Part shown: piece by piece, positions 16,992-25,633 of the stretch | Position numbering within the stretch: position 1 is the stretch's first letter | Layout: every line of letters begins with the position of its first letter | NCBI RefSeq assembly: GCF_022429645.1 | Contig: NZ_CP092480.1 | Span: 3,206,501 to 3,270,500, forward strand | Direction: 5' to 3' | DNA length: 64,000 nt | Origin: Lutibacter sp. A80 | GTDB taxonomy: Bacteria > Bacteroidota > Bacteroidia > Flavobacteriales > Flavobacteriaceae | Notes under the pieces: generated by a model | What the model saw: the letters and a program-made list of their open reading frames with translations, nothing else | The model's database searches: none | Told to the model about the DNA's origin: nothing | Program-made: the position numbers and the translations under genes

Positions 16992-17078
16992 AAAAAGGCT
17001 GTCTAAAAGGTGCTAAACACGTCATTCCGAATTAAGTTCAGGTTGACGAGAATGTGCTTTTTAGACAGCTTTTTTATT
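16992..17078. repeat. palindromic repeat element that also acts as an ahcY terminator
   Basis: The outer stem GCTGTCTAAAA (16998-17008) pairs with TTTTAGACAGC (17059-17069), flanked by A6 and T6. The interior holds CGTCATTCCGAATTAAG and a complementary TGACG. The same outer stem encloses a related interior at 62741-62862, and the interior resembles 36293-36377. It therefore looks like one member of a dispersed family inserted at gene ends, with terminator potential on both strands (ahcY and the convergent fusion gene). Confidence 0.65.
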
Positions 17079-17095
17079 TTTATATAACAAACAAT

Positions 17096-18865
17096 CTATT
17101 TTCTTAATGGAATTGCAATATTTGGATAATCGGTAATAATGCCGTCAACACCCATATTAAGTAAATTAATCATAGCTTCTTTATCATTTACAGTCCAAGG
17201 AATAACTTGCATATTCTTATTTTGAATTTTAGTAACTTCATCTTTAGTTAATAAAATATAGTAAGGACTATAGATTTCTGGAACAAAACTTAATGTTTTA
17301 ATGTTCGTTTCAAAATTATTTTGATAGGTTAAAAATGATAATTTATACTCAGGGTGTGTTTTATGGAGATATTCCAAAACTCTAGGGTCAAAACTTTGTA
17401 TTACCACTCTTTTTAAAGGTAAGTTCGCTTTTTTTAATTGTTCTATTAATAGTTCAGAAAATTTAGCAACACTTGGTTGGTAACCATTAGCTTCATCATT
17501 AGGTGTACTTTTAATTTCAATATTGTACAGTATTTCAGGGTTTGTTGCTTCTGCATATGTAATAACTTCTGCTAATAATGGTTTATAGGCTGCAACTATT
17601 CTTTGTTCTGGGAATTTTGGATCGCCAATAGAGCCTACATCATATTTTTTAATTTCATTATAATTATTGTTGTAAATATTATAAGCTAAAGCATTTTCTT
17701 TAGATAACTTATTTCCCTTAGGGTCTAAAGTTGTTTCAAAATTTAACCAAGGTTCATGAGATACTAATACTTTGTGGTCTTTACTAATTACAACATCTAA
17801 CTCTAGTGTATTTACACCTAAATCTAATGCTTTTTTAAAAGCTTGAAGCGTATTTTCAGGTTCTAAACCTCTTGCACCTCGGTGCCCTTGTAATTCAAAA
17901 TTATAAGTAATCATTTTATTTAAAATTAAACTGTCTATAAAGGTAACTGTTTTTTGGTATACACTTTCCCAGTCATTAGATCTTAAGTCACATCCAATTA
18001 CATGGTTTCCAGCATTTTCAAAAGCAACTTTTATTTTTTGATCTTCAGGTGTTCCTAATGCATTGTACATATTTAAAATTGCAGGTACAGAAACTACTTT
18101 ATCTTGTTCTTTTTCATTTTTATAGTAATATCCAACAAAAACTGGAGTTTTTACTTTTGAAAAAGTTGTTGGAGTCATAGTGTTTATTAGCATTTTAATT
18201 AGAGCTTCATAACCGTTAACGTGGTATGTAGTAGACCAGTATTTTGCTTCTTCTTCGGGTCTGTTTTGTTTTAAAATTTCACTTCCATTCATTTTAATAA
18301 ATCCTGCTTTTCCTTCTGGAGTAGCAATGGCTTTAAACGATGGGTTTATAACATCTATAAAAGGGGAATACATTATTAAACCAGCAATTGATGCATCTTC
18401 AGAAGCTAATTTTAAGCTTAAAGTTCCTCCGGTAGAGGTGCTTACCAAAATTACTTTTTCACCTAATTGTTTGCCTATTTCTAAAGCTTTTTTAGCAGAA
18501 GCTATATAGTTCTCAGGTGTTAGCTGTTTATAATTATCACTTTTGTTTAATCCGTGTTCTTTTAAACGCGACATATAAACATTGGCGTTGTATTTTTTAG
18601 AAAGTTGAGACATTATAGGTTCTCCTTCTCTACTACTTGCCCCAAAACCGTGGAGGTAAACAAATGCAATTGGACTTTGTTTTTGGTTGTAATTTTTTAC
18701 CCAAATTATTTTAGCTTGGTTATTCGGTTTTATTCCTACTGTAGCAGCTTCGGAAATATTTATCGAATTTTCTAAATCTGCTAATTTATTAAGTTGTATA
18801 ATTTCTTGTGCTTTTGTTAAAAAGCTTGTTGTAAAAAAAAGAAATATTACTATTATTTTTTTCAT
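17096..18865 (-). CDS. secreted alpha/beta-hydrolase fused to glycerophosphodiester phosphodiesterase
   Basis: 589 residues with a signal peptide (ends TKAQE near residue 21). Residues 60-315 are an alpha/beta-hydrolase: LHGFGASSREGEP carries the oxyanion region, STSTGG the nucleophile S144 (the first Gly of GxSxG is replaced by Ser), and the AGNH His (H288) could complete the triad. Residues 325-589 are a GDPD domain: GHRGARGLEPENTL, TLELDVVISKD and VSHEP give the metal- and phosphate-binding residues. GDPD releases glycerol-3-phosphate from deacylated phospholipids, so the fusion could strip acyl chains and then the head group in one protein. It is 64 bp downstream of a TonB receptor on the same strand. 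Confidence 0.87.
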   Translation of the reverse strand: MKKIIVIFLFFTTSFLTKAQEIIQLNKLADLENSINISEAATVGIKPNNQAKIIWVKNYNQKQSPIAFVYLHGFGASSREGEPIMSQLSKKYNANVYMSRLKEHGLNKSDNYKQLTPENYIASAKKALEIGKQLGEKVILVSTSTGGTLSLKLASEDASIAGLIMYSPFIDVINPSFKAIATPEGKAGFIKMNGSEILKQNRPEEEAKYWSTTYHVNGYEALIKMLINTMTPTTFSKVKTPVFVGYYYKNEKEQDKVVSVPAILNMYNALGTPEDQKIKVAFENAGNHVIGCDLRSNDWESVYQKTVTFIDSLILNKMITYNFELQGHRGARGLEPENTLQAFKKALDLGVNTLELDVVISKDHKVLVSHEPWLNFETTLDPKGNKLSKENALAYNIYNNNYNEIKKYDVGSIGDPKFPEQRIVAAYKPLLAEVITYAEATNPEILYNIEIKSTPNDEANGYQPSVAKFSELLIEQLKKANLPLKRVVIQSFDPRVLEYLHKTHPEYKLSFLTYQNNFETNIKTLSFVPEIYSPYYILLTKDEVTKIQNKNMQVIPWTVNDKEAMINLLNMGVDGIITDYPNIAIPLRK

Positions 18866-18880
18866 TAGAGTTAAATTTTA

Positions 18881-18916
18881 AATAACAACTTACTATAAAA
18901 ATAGTAAGTTGTTATT
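18881..18916 (-). repeat. perfect 16-bp stem-loop between the TonB receptor and the fusion gene
   Basis: AATAACAACTTACTAT pairs perfectly with its complement across a 4-nt loop. On the minus strand it is not followed by a proper T-tract, so it may be an mRNA-processing or partial-termination hairpin that lowers expression of the downstream hydrolase/GDPD rather than a full terminator. Confidence 0.6.
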
Positions 18917-18929
18917 GAGTTGTAAGATA

Positions 18930-21434
18930 CTAAAAATTAATTTTTGCTTGTACATTATAGAATCTTGGTGCACCTGCAATATATGTTGGTATACCTAAGG
19001 CTCCACCTGTATTACCAGCATCAATAATATATTCTTCATCAAGAGCATTGCTTATTATAAAACTTATTTCATATTTCTTATCAATTTTTGTTCCTGTTCT
19101 AAAGTTTAATAAACCATAAGCATCTTGTGAAATGTTGGGAAGATTAGTTTCTTCAAAAAATACTTTAGATTTGTAAGTATATGTAGGTCTAATAAATAAT
19201 ACTAATTTTTCATTTAATTTTGAATTGATATTTAATCCAAAAGAAAAAGAGTTTTTGGGAGTTAATCTAAATGTATTTCCAGCTAATTCTTGTGGATTTC
19301 CATCAGAATCTTCATCGTCAAACGTAGCATCTATATAACCATAATTAGCAAAGAAGCTTGAATTTTTAGAAAAAGCATATTGCATTGCTGCTTCAAAACC
19401 AAAAGAGCTTGCATTACCACTATCTTCTGTAGTGTTTGTTAGGGTGCCATCTTCGTATTTAGTTACTGAAGTTTGGAAGTTAGAATAGTCATAGACATAA
19501 GCATTTACATCGAATTGTAATCTGTTATTTAAAAATAATGACTTTCCACCTATTTCATAAGAGTTTACAATCTCATCAGATAATACATTGGTTTCTGTAG
19601 CAGTTATGTTAATTACATTGGGCCTTCTTCCTCTTGAAACTGTACTAAATAAAGTAATATTATCGTTTATAGCATAGTTAGCTGCAACACGTCCAACGGC
19701 TGATAAAAAGTTTTCACTTGCTTCAATTTTTTCACCATTTGTAGATACGTTTAATACATTAGGGTAGTTTCCAGAAACATAGCCTAAAAAAGAAGGGTTT
19801 TCTGAATCTGTTACCTGATAGCCAGCATTTATATTTTCTAATGTGGCTCTTAAACCAACTGTGAAAGATAATTTATCTGTTGCATTATAAGAAGCATCCA
19901 TAAAAATATCTCCAGAATAATTTTCGCCAAAATTAGTATAAGATTCGGTATTAAAGTCTTTTAATGGAGCTCCTGCAATTGGTCCAAATGTGTTTGGATC
20001 ATTAGGTATTGTAGGAAGATATATTGGAGTTCCTTCAACTATAAAATTAGCAGGGTTTAAAAGTAACACGGCTAAACTTTGCTCGTTATACTCCCAAGGA
20101 ACATTTTGAGAACCATCTTCATAAAAGAAATTAGCACCAAAGAAACCTCTAAATTTTTTGTCGTTATCAAAATTAAATCTAAATTCTTGACTGAATTGTT
20201 TTCCTTCAGAAATTTCATTAAAAAATAGGGCAGGAGCAGCAGTTCCATCAGCATCAAAAGCTTCGTTAGAATCAAATTCTCTATAAGCTGTTGTTGAAGT
20301 TACATCCCACATATTATTAAAACGGTGATTTAAAATTGCTGTAATACCGTAAACGGTTCTGTTTAAACCTAAATCTTCACCTCTTTCTAAATCGGCGAAG
20401 GTGTTTGGATTTAAATCGCCACCAATTGGAGCAAATGTTCCACTTTTAAATGAGGTTCCTGGAGGTGTATCTTTTTGCCAGTTAGCAATAACATCTAAAG
20501 TAGTGGCATTACTCATTAAATATTTAAATGAAGTTCTAAGGGCAAATGTTTCTTTACCGTTTAAATCGCCGCCAGATGTGTTTTCTATGTATCCATCTCT
20601 TGAATTATAAATTGTAGCAGCTCTAAAAAAAAGTTTATCTTTTGCTAAAGAAGTGTTAAAATGTCCTGTAACAAGCTTTTGGTTAAAGTTACCATATCCA
20701 AGTTTTATAGCACCAGATGTTTCGTTCTTAGCTTTGTTTTGTATAATGTGCATTGCTCCAATTTGAGCACCTCTTCCAAATAGAGTTCCTTGTGGGCCTT
20801 TTAAAACTTCTACGCGTTCTATGTCAAATAGTTCAACAACAGAACCTCTAGATTTACTAATTGAAACACCATCTTGAAAAATAGAAACTCTCGGTTCTAC
20901 TCTAGAATCTCCACTATCACTTGTAATACCTCTAACTACAATTCCAGGATTGTTTACACTTTGTATTTGGACTTGAAAACCTGGTACATATTCGGATAAA
21001 GCATCATATTCAAAAGTTCCTTGATTTTCAATAAAATCTGTTCCATAAGATGTAATTGCAATTGGGACTTCTTTGTTTTTTTGTTCTCTTTTTTGCGAAG
21101 TAACAACAATTCCTTCCAAAAGAAATGAACTTTCTTTTAAAACAAAGTTTAGAATAGTTTCAGTAGTTGTTATTTTAACGTTCTTAGTAATTGTATTGTA
21201 TCCAAGGTAAGAGACTTCTATGGTGTAGGTATTAGCTGGTATTTGTTTTATTGAGTAATTTCCAGATTCGTTTGAAGTTGTTCCTAATGAGATACTTTTA
21301 ATTAAAATATTTGCTCCATAAACAAGTTCTCCTTGTTCTGTAGTAATTGTACCTTTTAAAGTTCCTGTATTTTGGGCATTTGCTATAAGCGTACAAAATA
21401 TGGTAAAAAATGTAAGTAGTGTTTTAAATTTCAT
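18930..21434 (-). CDS. TonB-dependent outer-membrane receptor
   Basis: 834 residues: signal peptide (ends IANAQ), carboxypeptidase-regulatory-like domain (about 22-105, LKGTITTEQGELVYGANILI), plug with RVEVLKGPQGTLFGRGAQIG, and a barrel ending YNVQAKINF. The VLKGPQGTLFGRGA form and a barrel with GYGNFNQKLVTGHF resemble FecA/FyuA-type receptors that lack a SusD partner. The ligand is not evident. The gene just downstream encodes a lipase/GDPD fusion, which suggests a phospholipid-derived ligand, but that is speculative. A candidate -7 box on this strand (TAATTTTG) lies at 21502-21509. Confidence 0.9.
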   Translation of the reverse strand: MKFKTLLTFFTIFCTLIANAQNTGTLKGTITTEQGELVYGANILIKSISLGTTSNESGNYSIKQIPANTYTIEVSYLGYNTITKNVKITTTETILNFVLKESSFLLEGIVVTSQKREQKNKEVPIAITSYGTDFIENQGTFEYDALSEYVPGFQVQIQSVNNPGIVVRGITSDSGDSRVEPRVSIFQDGVSISKSRGSVVELFDIERVEVLKGPQGTLFGRGAQIGAMHIIQNKAKNETSGAIKLGYGNFNQKLVTGHFNTSLAKDKLFFRAATIYNSRDGYIENTSGGDLNGKETFALRTSFKYLMSNATTLDVIANWQKDTPPGTSFKSGTFAPIGGDLNPNTFADLERGEDLGLNRTVYGITAILNHRFNNMWDVTSTTAYREFDSNEAFDADGTAAPALFFNEISEGKQFSQEFRFNFDNDKKFRGFFGANFFYEDGSQNVPWEYNEQSLAVLLLNPANFIVEGTPIYLPTIPNDPNTFGPIAGAPLKDFNTESYTNFGENYSGDIFMDASYNATDKLSFTVGLRATLENINAGYQVTDSENPSFLGYVSGNYPNVLNVSTNGEKIEASENFLSAVGRVAANYAINDNITLFSTVSRGRRPNVINITATETNVLSDEIVNSYEIGGKSLFLNNRLQFDVNAYVYDYSNFQTSVTKYEDGTLTNTTEDSGNASSFGFEAAMQYAFSKNSSFFANYGYIDATFDDEDSDGNPQELAGNTFRLTPKNSFSFGLNINSKLNEKLVLFIRPTYTYKSKVFFEETNLPNISQDAYGLLNFRTGTKIDKKYEISFIISNALDEEYIIDAGNTGGALGIPTYIAGAPRFYNVQAKINF

Positions 21435-21734
21435 GTGTTTAAGTTTGAATTAAAATTTTAGAGAATAAAAGTATCGTTGTTATGTTACTTTTTTATTAAT
21501 TCAAAATTATATGACAGTTACATTTTGGAGCGTATTAATTAAATATTTACATAAAAATTAGGGTTCTTTTTTTTATTCCTATTTTTATTTGAAAATAGAT
21601 CTTGTTTTACAATAATATTGTATTGGAATAGGTTAATTATAAACCGTATCTTCTAAAAAAATGTTAAAACATAATTTCTGTTTTGAAATTTCTAGAATAG
21701 GTTGTTAATTAGCTAGCTTTAAAATTAGCCCCTT
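21435..21734. other. divergent intergenic region
   Basis: 300 bp of AT-rich DNA between the TonB receptor and the serine hydrolase. It holds a minus-strand -7 box (TAATTTTG, 21502-21509) and possible plus-strand boxes (TAGCTTTA near 21712). I see no convincing small gene or RNA. Confidence 0.4.
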
Positions 21735-22928
21735 TTGAAAAAATATTTTAAGTACGCCATTTTACCCATAATAGTTACACTAATTTTTTTGTCTTTTAGT
21801 ACTAAAACTGAAATACCTCCAAGTTCAGATTTAGTAAAAAATACTTCAAATACAACTAAAATAGAAGTTAAAAAACCAATTTTAGTAGAGTATTACCCTT
21901 TAGAAAAAACAGAAAAGATACATCATAAATTAGATTCATTATTACATCGTATTAACAAAAGAAACGATTTTAATGGGTCGGTCTTAGTAGCTAAGAATGG
22001 TAAAATAGTGTATAACAGTCAAGTTGGTTATGCGGATTTTAAAAAGAAAGAACCGATTAATAAAACGTCGTTATTTCAATTAGCTTCAGTAAGTAAGCAA
22101 TTTACAGCGACAGCTATAATGTTATTGTATCAAGAAAATAAAATTAAACTTACCGATACTGTAACTAATTATTTTCCAGATTTTCCTTACGAGCATGTAA
22201 CTATTAAAAACTTATTAAATCATACAGCTGGTTTACCCAAATATTTTTGGGTAGCAGAACATAAATGGAAAAAAGAAGCAGCACCCACTAATAGTGAAAT
22301 GATGGAACTATTAGCTTCAAGTAAAGTTCAAAGGTTTTTTAAACCAGGTCGTAATTTTGATTATTCAAATACGGGTTATTTAGTATTGGCTTCTATTGTA
22401 GAGAAAGTTTCAGGTTTAAGTTTTAGCACTTTTGTAAAGCAAAATATTTTTGATCCTTTAGGTATGAAAAATTCTTTTGTTTATAGTTTTGAAAATGATA
22501 GTGTTAAAAAAAATCAGTTAGTTGGTTATCGACTTTATAGAGGTTGGAGGCATTTAAAAATAAACAATACGGTTAATGATGCTATAGTTGGTGATAAAAA
22601 TATTTATACTACAAGTGAAGATTTGTTTAAGTGGACTTTAGGATTAAATAATGGAGAACTTTTATCTCAAGAAACACTAAGTCTTATGTATACTAAGGGG
22701 AAAACTGTTTCAGGTAGAGAAATTCCATATGGTTTTGGTTTTAGAATAGACCCTAAAGACGATAATATAGTTTATCACCATGGTAAATGGAACGGGTTTA
22801 GCACAGGTTTAACGCAATATTTAGATGATAATATGGTAGTTATTGTGTTGGAACATTCTAGTTATAAAGGGATTACTTCTTTAACTGAAAGTGTAAAATT
22901 TATTGTTACTGAAAACTTAAGTGTATAA
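21735..22928 (+). CDS. serine hydrolase of the beta-lactamase class C / PBP family
   Basis: 397 residues. The start codon is TTG: an in-frame stop (TAG at 21726-21728) lies just upstream and the signal-anchor sequence begins directly after it, so no ATG start is possible without losing the export signal. Active-site motifs are SVSK (SxxK), YSNTGY (YxN) and HHGKWNG (HxG in place of KTG). The family includes D-aminopeptidases, esterases and D-Ala-D-Ala peptidases. True beta-lactamase activity is unlikely to be its role. It is monocistronic and followed by a terminator. Confidence 0.88.
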   Translation: MKKYFKYAILPIIVTLIFLSFSTKTEIPPSSDLVKNTSNTTKIEVKKPILVEYYPLEKTEKIHHKLDSLLHRINKRNDFNGSVLVAKNGKIVYNSQVGYADFKKKEPINKTSLFQLASVSKQFTATAIMLLYQENKIKLTDTVTNYFPDFPYEHVTIKNLLNHTAGLPKYFWVAEHKWKKEAAPTNSEMMELLASSKVQRFFKPGRNFDYSNTGYLVLASIVEKVSGLSFSTFVKQNIFDPLGMKNSFVYSFENDSVKKNQLVGYRLYRGWRHLKINNTVNDAIVGDKNIYTTSEDLFKWTLGLNNGELLSQETLSLMYTKGKTVSGREIPYGFGFRIDPKDDNIVYHHGKWNGFSTGLTQYLDDNMVVIVLEHSSYKGITSLTESVKFIVTENLSV

Positions 22929-22942
22929 AAGTTTAAACAAAT

Positions 22943-22967
22943 AAAACCACTCAATTTGAGTGGTTTT
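22943..22967 (+). terminator. intrinsic terminator after the serine hydrolase
   Basis: An AAAACCACTCAA stem pairs with TTGAGTGGTTTT around a very short loop. It lies about 15 bp after the stop codon. Confidence 0.75.
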
Positions 22968-23232
22968 GGTGCAATCTCCTCTAATTTTACTACCCTGTAA
23001 ATCTTTTTCGTGGTGTAAAGATATTTTGTTTTTGACTTATAAGATAGGGGGTATATCACTTTTTTTCATAGGGGAAAAACCCCCTTTTTATGGTTGATGC
23101 TTGTTTACAAGCTTATTCTTTATACAAAGTATTAAAACCTTTAAAAAAGAGTTTGTTTTTTAGTTTTAAAAGCTAAAATCAAATTTATAAATTGTTACTT
23201 TCGCAAAGTATTTAATACATCAATTATTTTTT
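22968..23232 (+). other. intergenic region with a G4/C5 hairpin and a promoter
   Basis: 265 bp without a gene. It holds GGGGAAAAACCCCC followed by five T at 23071-23089, which reads as a second short terminator, an earlier G5 run at 23047-23051, and TACTTTCG at 23196-23203 as a probable -7 box for the DMT gene. What the second hairpin terminates is unclear. Confidence 0.5.
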
Positions 23233-24075
23233 ATGAAAAGCTCAACAGCAATTTTTTACATGATTTTTAGTGTAATTGCATTTTCACTAATGAATGCAGT
23301 AGTAAAATATTTAAATGATTTTAGTGCTTATCAAATTGTTTTTTTTAGATCTATTGGTACTTTGTTTTTTACAGTACCTTTAATATTAAAAGCTAAAATT
23401 CCTATTTTGGGTAATAATAAAAAACTGTTATTGCTTAGAGGGCTTGCAGGTGTTGTTTCCCTAACTTGTTTTTTTCAATCTTTAAATTATTTAGCTGTTG
23501 GAACTGCGGTTTCTTTACGATATACTTCACCAATTTTTGCCGCAATTTTTGCTCTAATTTTTTTAAATGAAAAGATAAAACCTATACAGTGGTTTTTGTT
23601 TTTAGTTGCGTTTGTTGGAGTTTTAATTATTAAAGGTTTTGGAGTAGATGTAAATTCTATTGGATTAATGTTTGTTCTTTTATCGGCAATATCTTTAGGT
23701 GTAATTTTTGTTGTTATCCGTAAAATTGGAGCTACTGAAAGTCCATTGGTAATTATTAATTACTTTATGGTTATGGCTTTTGTTTTTGGGGGTATTATGT
23801 CTGTTAATTATTGGAAAAATCCAAATTTAATCGAGTGGTTATTGTTATTGAGTTTGGGTGTTTTTGGGTATATTGGACAATTATATATGACAAAAGCTTT
23901 GCAGGCTCACGAAACAAATGTAATTGCACCATTAAAATATTTAGAAGTTGTTTTTATGATTGTTATTGGAGCTTTTTGGTTTGGAGAAATTTATAATTTA
24001 TGGACTTTATTAGGGATAGCTTTAATCTTAACTGGGTTGGTGTATAATATTTATTTAAAGAGAAAACAAAGTTAA
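23233..24075 (+). CDS. DMT superfamily (EamA) transporter
   Basis: 280 residues with ten predicted membrane helices arranged as two EamA repeats (about 5-135 and 145-275). The motif SLRYTSPIFAAIFALIFLNE closes the first repeat and PLKYLEVVFMIVIGAFWFGE the second. Members export metabolites or amino acids, or take up nucleotide sugars. Specificity cannot be read from sequence. It has its own promoter and ends 5 bp before the convergent comM gene with no terminator between them. Confidence 0.9.
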   Translation: MKSSTAIFYMIFSVIAFSLMNAVVKYLNDFSAYQIVFFRSIGTLFFTVPLILKAKIPILGNNKKLLLLRGLAGVVSLTCFFQSLNYLAVGTAVSLRYTSPIFAAIFALIFLNEKIKPIQWFLFLVAFVGVLIIKGFGVDVNSIGLMFVLLSAISLGVIFVVIRKIGATESPLVIINYFMVMAFVFGGIMSVNYWKNPNLIEWLLLLSLGVFGYIGQLYMTKALQAHETNVIAPLKYLEVVFMIVIGAFWFGEIYNLWTLLGIALILTGLVYNIYLKRKQS

Positions 24076-24080
24076 TTTAA

Positions 24081-25616
24081 TTAACCTAACCAACCTTCTC
24101 TATCTAAACTTCTGTATTGAATAGCTTCTGAAATATGGTTTGAAGAAATATTTTTATCACCATCTAAATCGGCAATTGTACGTGCAACTTTTAAAATTCT
24201 ATCGTAAGCTCTAGCTGAGAGATTTAGACGTTCCATAGCATTTTTTAAAAGACTTTTACTCTCGTCACTTAATATGCAAAATTTACGAATTTGTTTTACA
24301 TTCATTTGTGCATTGTAATGTACATTTTCAATTTCTAAAAAACGTTCTGATTGTTTTTCTCTAGCTTTTGTAACACGCTCTCGGATTGATTTACTAGGTT
24401 CTGCTAATTGTTCTTCAGATAGTTTTTCAAAAGGAACAGGATTTACTTCAATATGAATATCAATTCTATCTAAAAGTGGACCAGAGATTTTACTTAAATA
24501 ACGTTGCATTTCTGCAGGAGATGAGGTAACTGGTGCATCTGGATCGTTAAAATAACCACTAGGGCTAGGGTTCATACTTGCAACTAACATAAAACTACTT
24601 GGATAGGTAACTGTGAACCTAGCTCTTGAAATAGTTACTTCTCTATCTTCAAGGGGTTGGCGCATTACTTCTAAAACGGTACGTTTAAATTCAGGTAATT
24701 CGTCTAAAAATAATACTCCATTATGTGATAATGAAATTTCTCCAGGCTGTGGATATTGTCCACCGCCAACTAACGCAACATCTGAAATTGTGTGATGAGG
24801 CGAACGAAATGGACGCTGGCACATTAAACCACTTTCTTTTACTTTACCAACTACAGAATGTATTTTAGTTGTTTCTAAAGCTTCTTGTAATGTCATTGGA
24901 GGTAAAATAGAAGGTAAGCGCTTGCTTAACATTGTTTTACCACTTCCGGGAGGTCCAACAAGTATAATATTATGTCCACCTGCAGCGGCAATTTCCATAG
25001 AACGTTTTACAGACTCTTGACCTTTTACATCTGCAAAGTCAAACTCTGGATTGTCTAAATTTTTGTAAAATTCTGCACGTGTATCTATTATTGTTTGTTC
25101 TAGCTCAGTTTTTTTATCAAAAAAATTAATTACTTCGGTAATGTTTTCAACACCATATACTTTTAAATCACCTACTATTGCTGCTTCTTTTGCATTTTGT
25201 TTTGGTAAAATAAATCCTTTAAATCCTTCTTCACGCGCTTTAATTGCTATTGGTAATGCTCCTTTTATAGGTTGTAAACTTCCATCTAAAGAAAGTTCTC
25301 CCATAATTATATAATCACCAATTTTTTCGGATTTAATTTGATTTGAAGCTGCTAAAATACCTATGGCTAAAGTTAAATCGTATGCAGACCCTTCTTTACG
25401 TAAATCAGCGGGCGCCATATTTATGGTGATTTTTTTGCCTGGTAGTTTGTACTTGTTATTATTTAAGGCGGCAGAAATTCTGTAACTACTTTCTTTGATA
25501 GCATTGTCAGGTAAACCGACTAAATGGTAACCAATACCCTTATCTATATTTACCTCAACTATAATAGTTGTTGCTTCTACGCCAAAAACGGCGCTACCAA
25601 AAATTTTAACAAGCAT
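24081..25616 (-). CDS. comM: YifB/ComM family Mg-chelatase-like AAA+ ATPase
   Basis: 511 residues, full length. The N-terminal Lon-like fold domain (about 1-170) is followed by an Mg-chelatase AAA+ module with Walker A VGPPGSGKTML and Walker B LFLDELPEF, and a C-terminal helical lid (CILSDESKSLL, NLSARAYDRILKVARTIADL). ComM is a hexameric branch-migration helicase that extends recombination intermediates in natural transformation. It is the last gene of a leftward operon with the LacI regulator (17-bp gap) and the acylase. Confidence 0.93.
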   Translation of the reverse strand: MLVKIFGSAVFGVEATTIIVEVNIDKGIGYHLVGLPDNAIKESSYRISAALNNNKYKLPGKKITINMAPADLRKEGSAYDLTLAIGILAASNQIKSEKIGDYIIMGELSLDGSLQPIKGALPIAIKAREEGFKGFILPKQNAKEAAIVGDLKVYGVENITEVINFFDKKTELEQTIIDTRAEFYKNLDNPEFDFADVKGQESVKRSMEIAAAGGHNIILVGPPGSGKTMLSKRLPSILPPMTLQEALETTKIHSVVGKVKESGLMCQRPFRSPHHTISDVALVGGGQYPQPGEISLSHNGVLFLDELPEFKRTVLEVMRQPLEDREVTISRARFTVTYPSSFMLVASMNPSPSGYFNDPDAPVTSSPAEMQRYLSKISGPLLDRIDIHIEVNPVPFEKLSEEQLAEPSKSIRERVTKAREKQSERFLEIENVHYNAQMNVKQIRKFCILSDESKSLLKNAMERLNLSARAYDRILKVARTIADLDGDKNISSNHISEAIQYRSLDREGWLG

Positions 25617-25633
25617 AGCAATTTAATTTTTAG

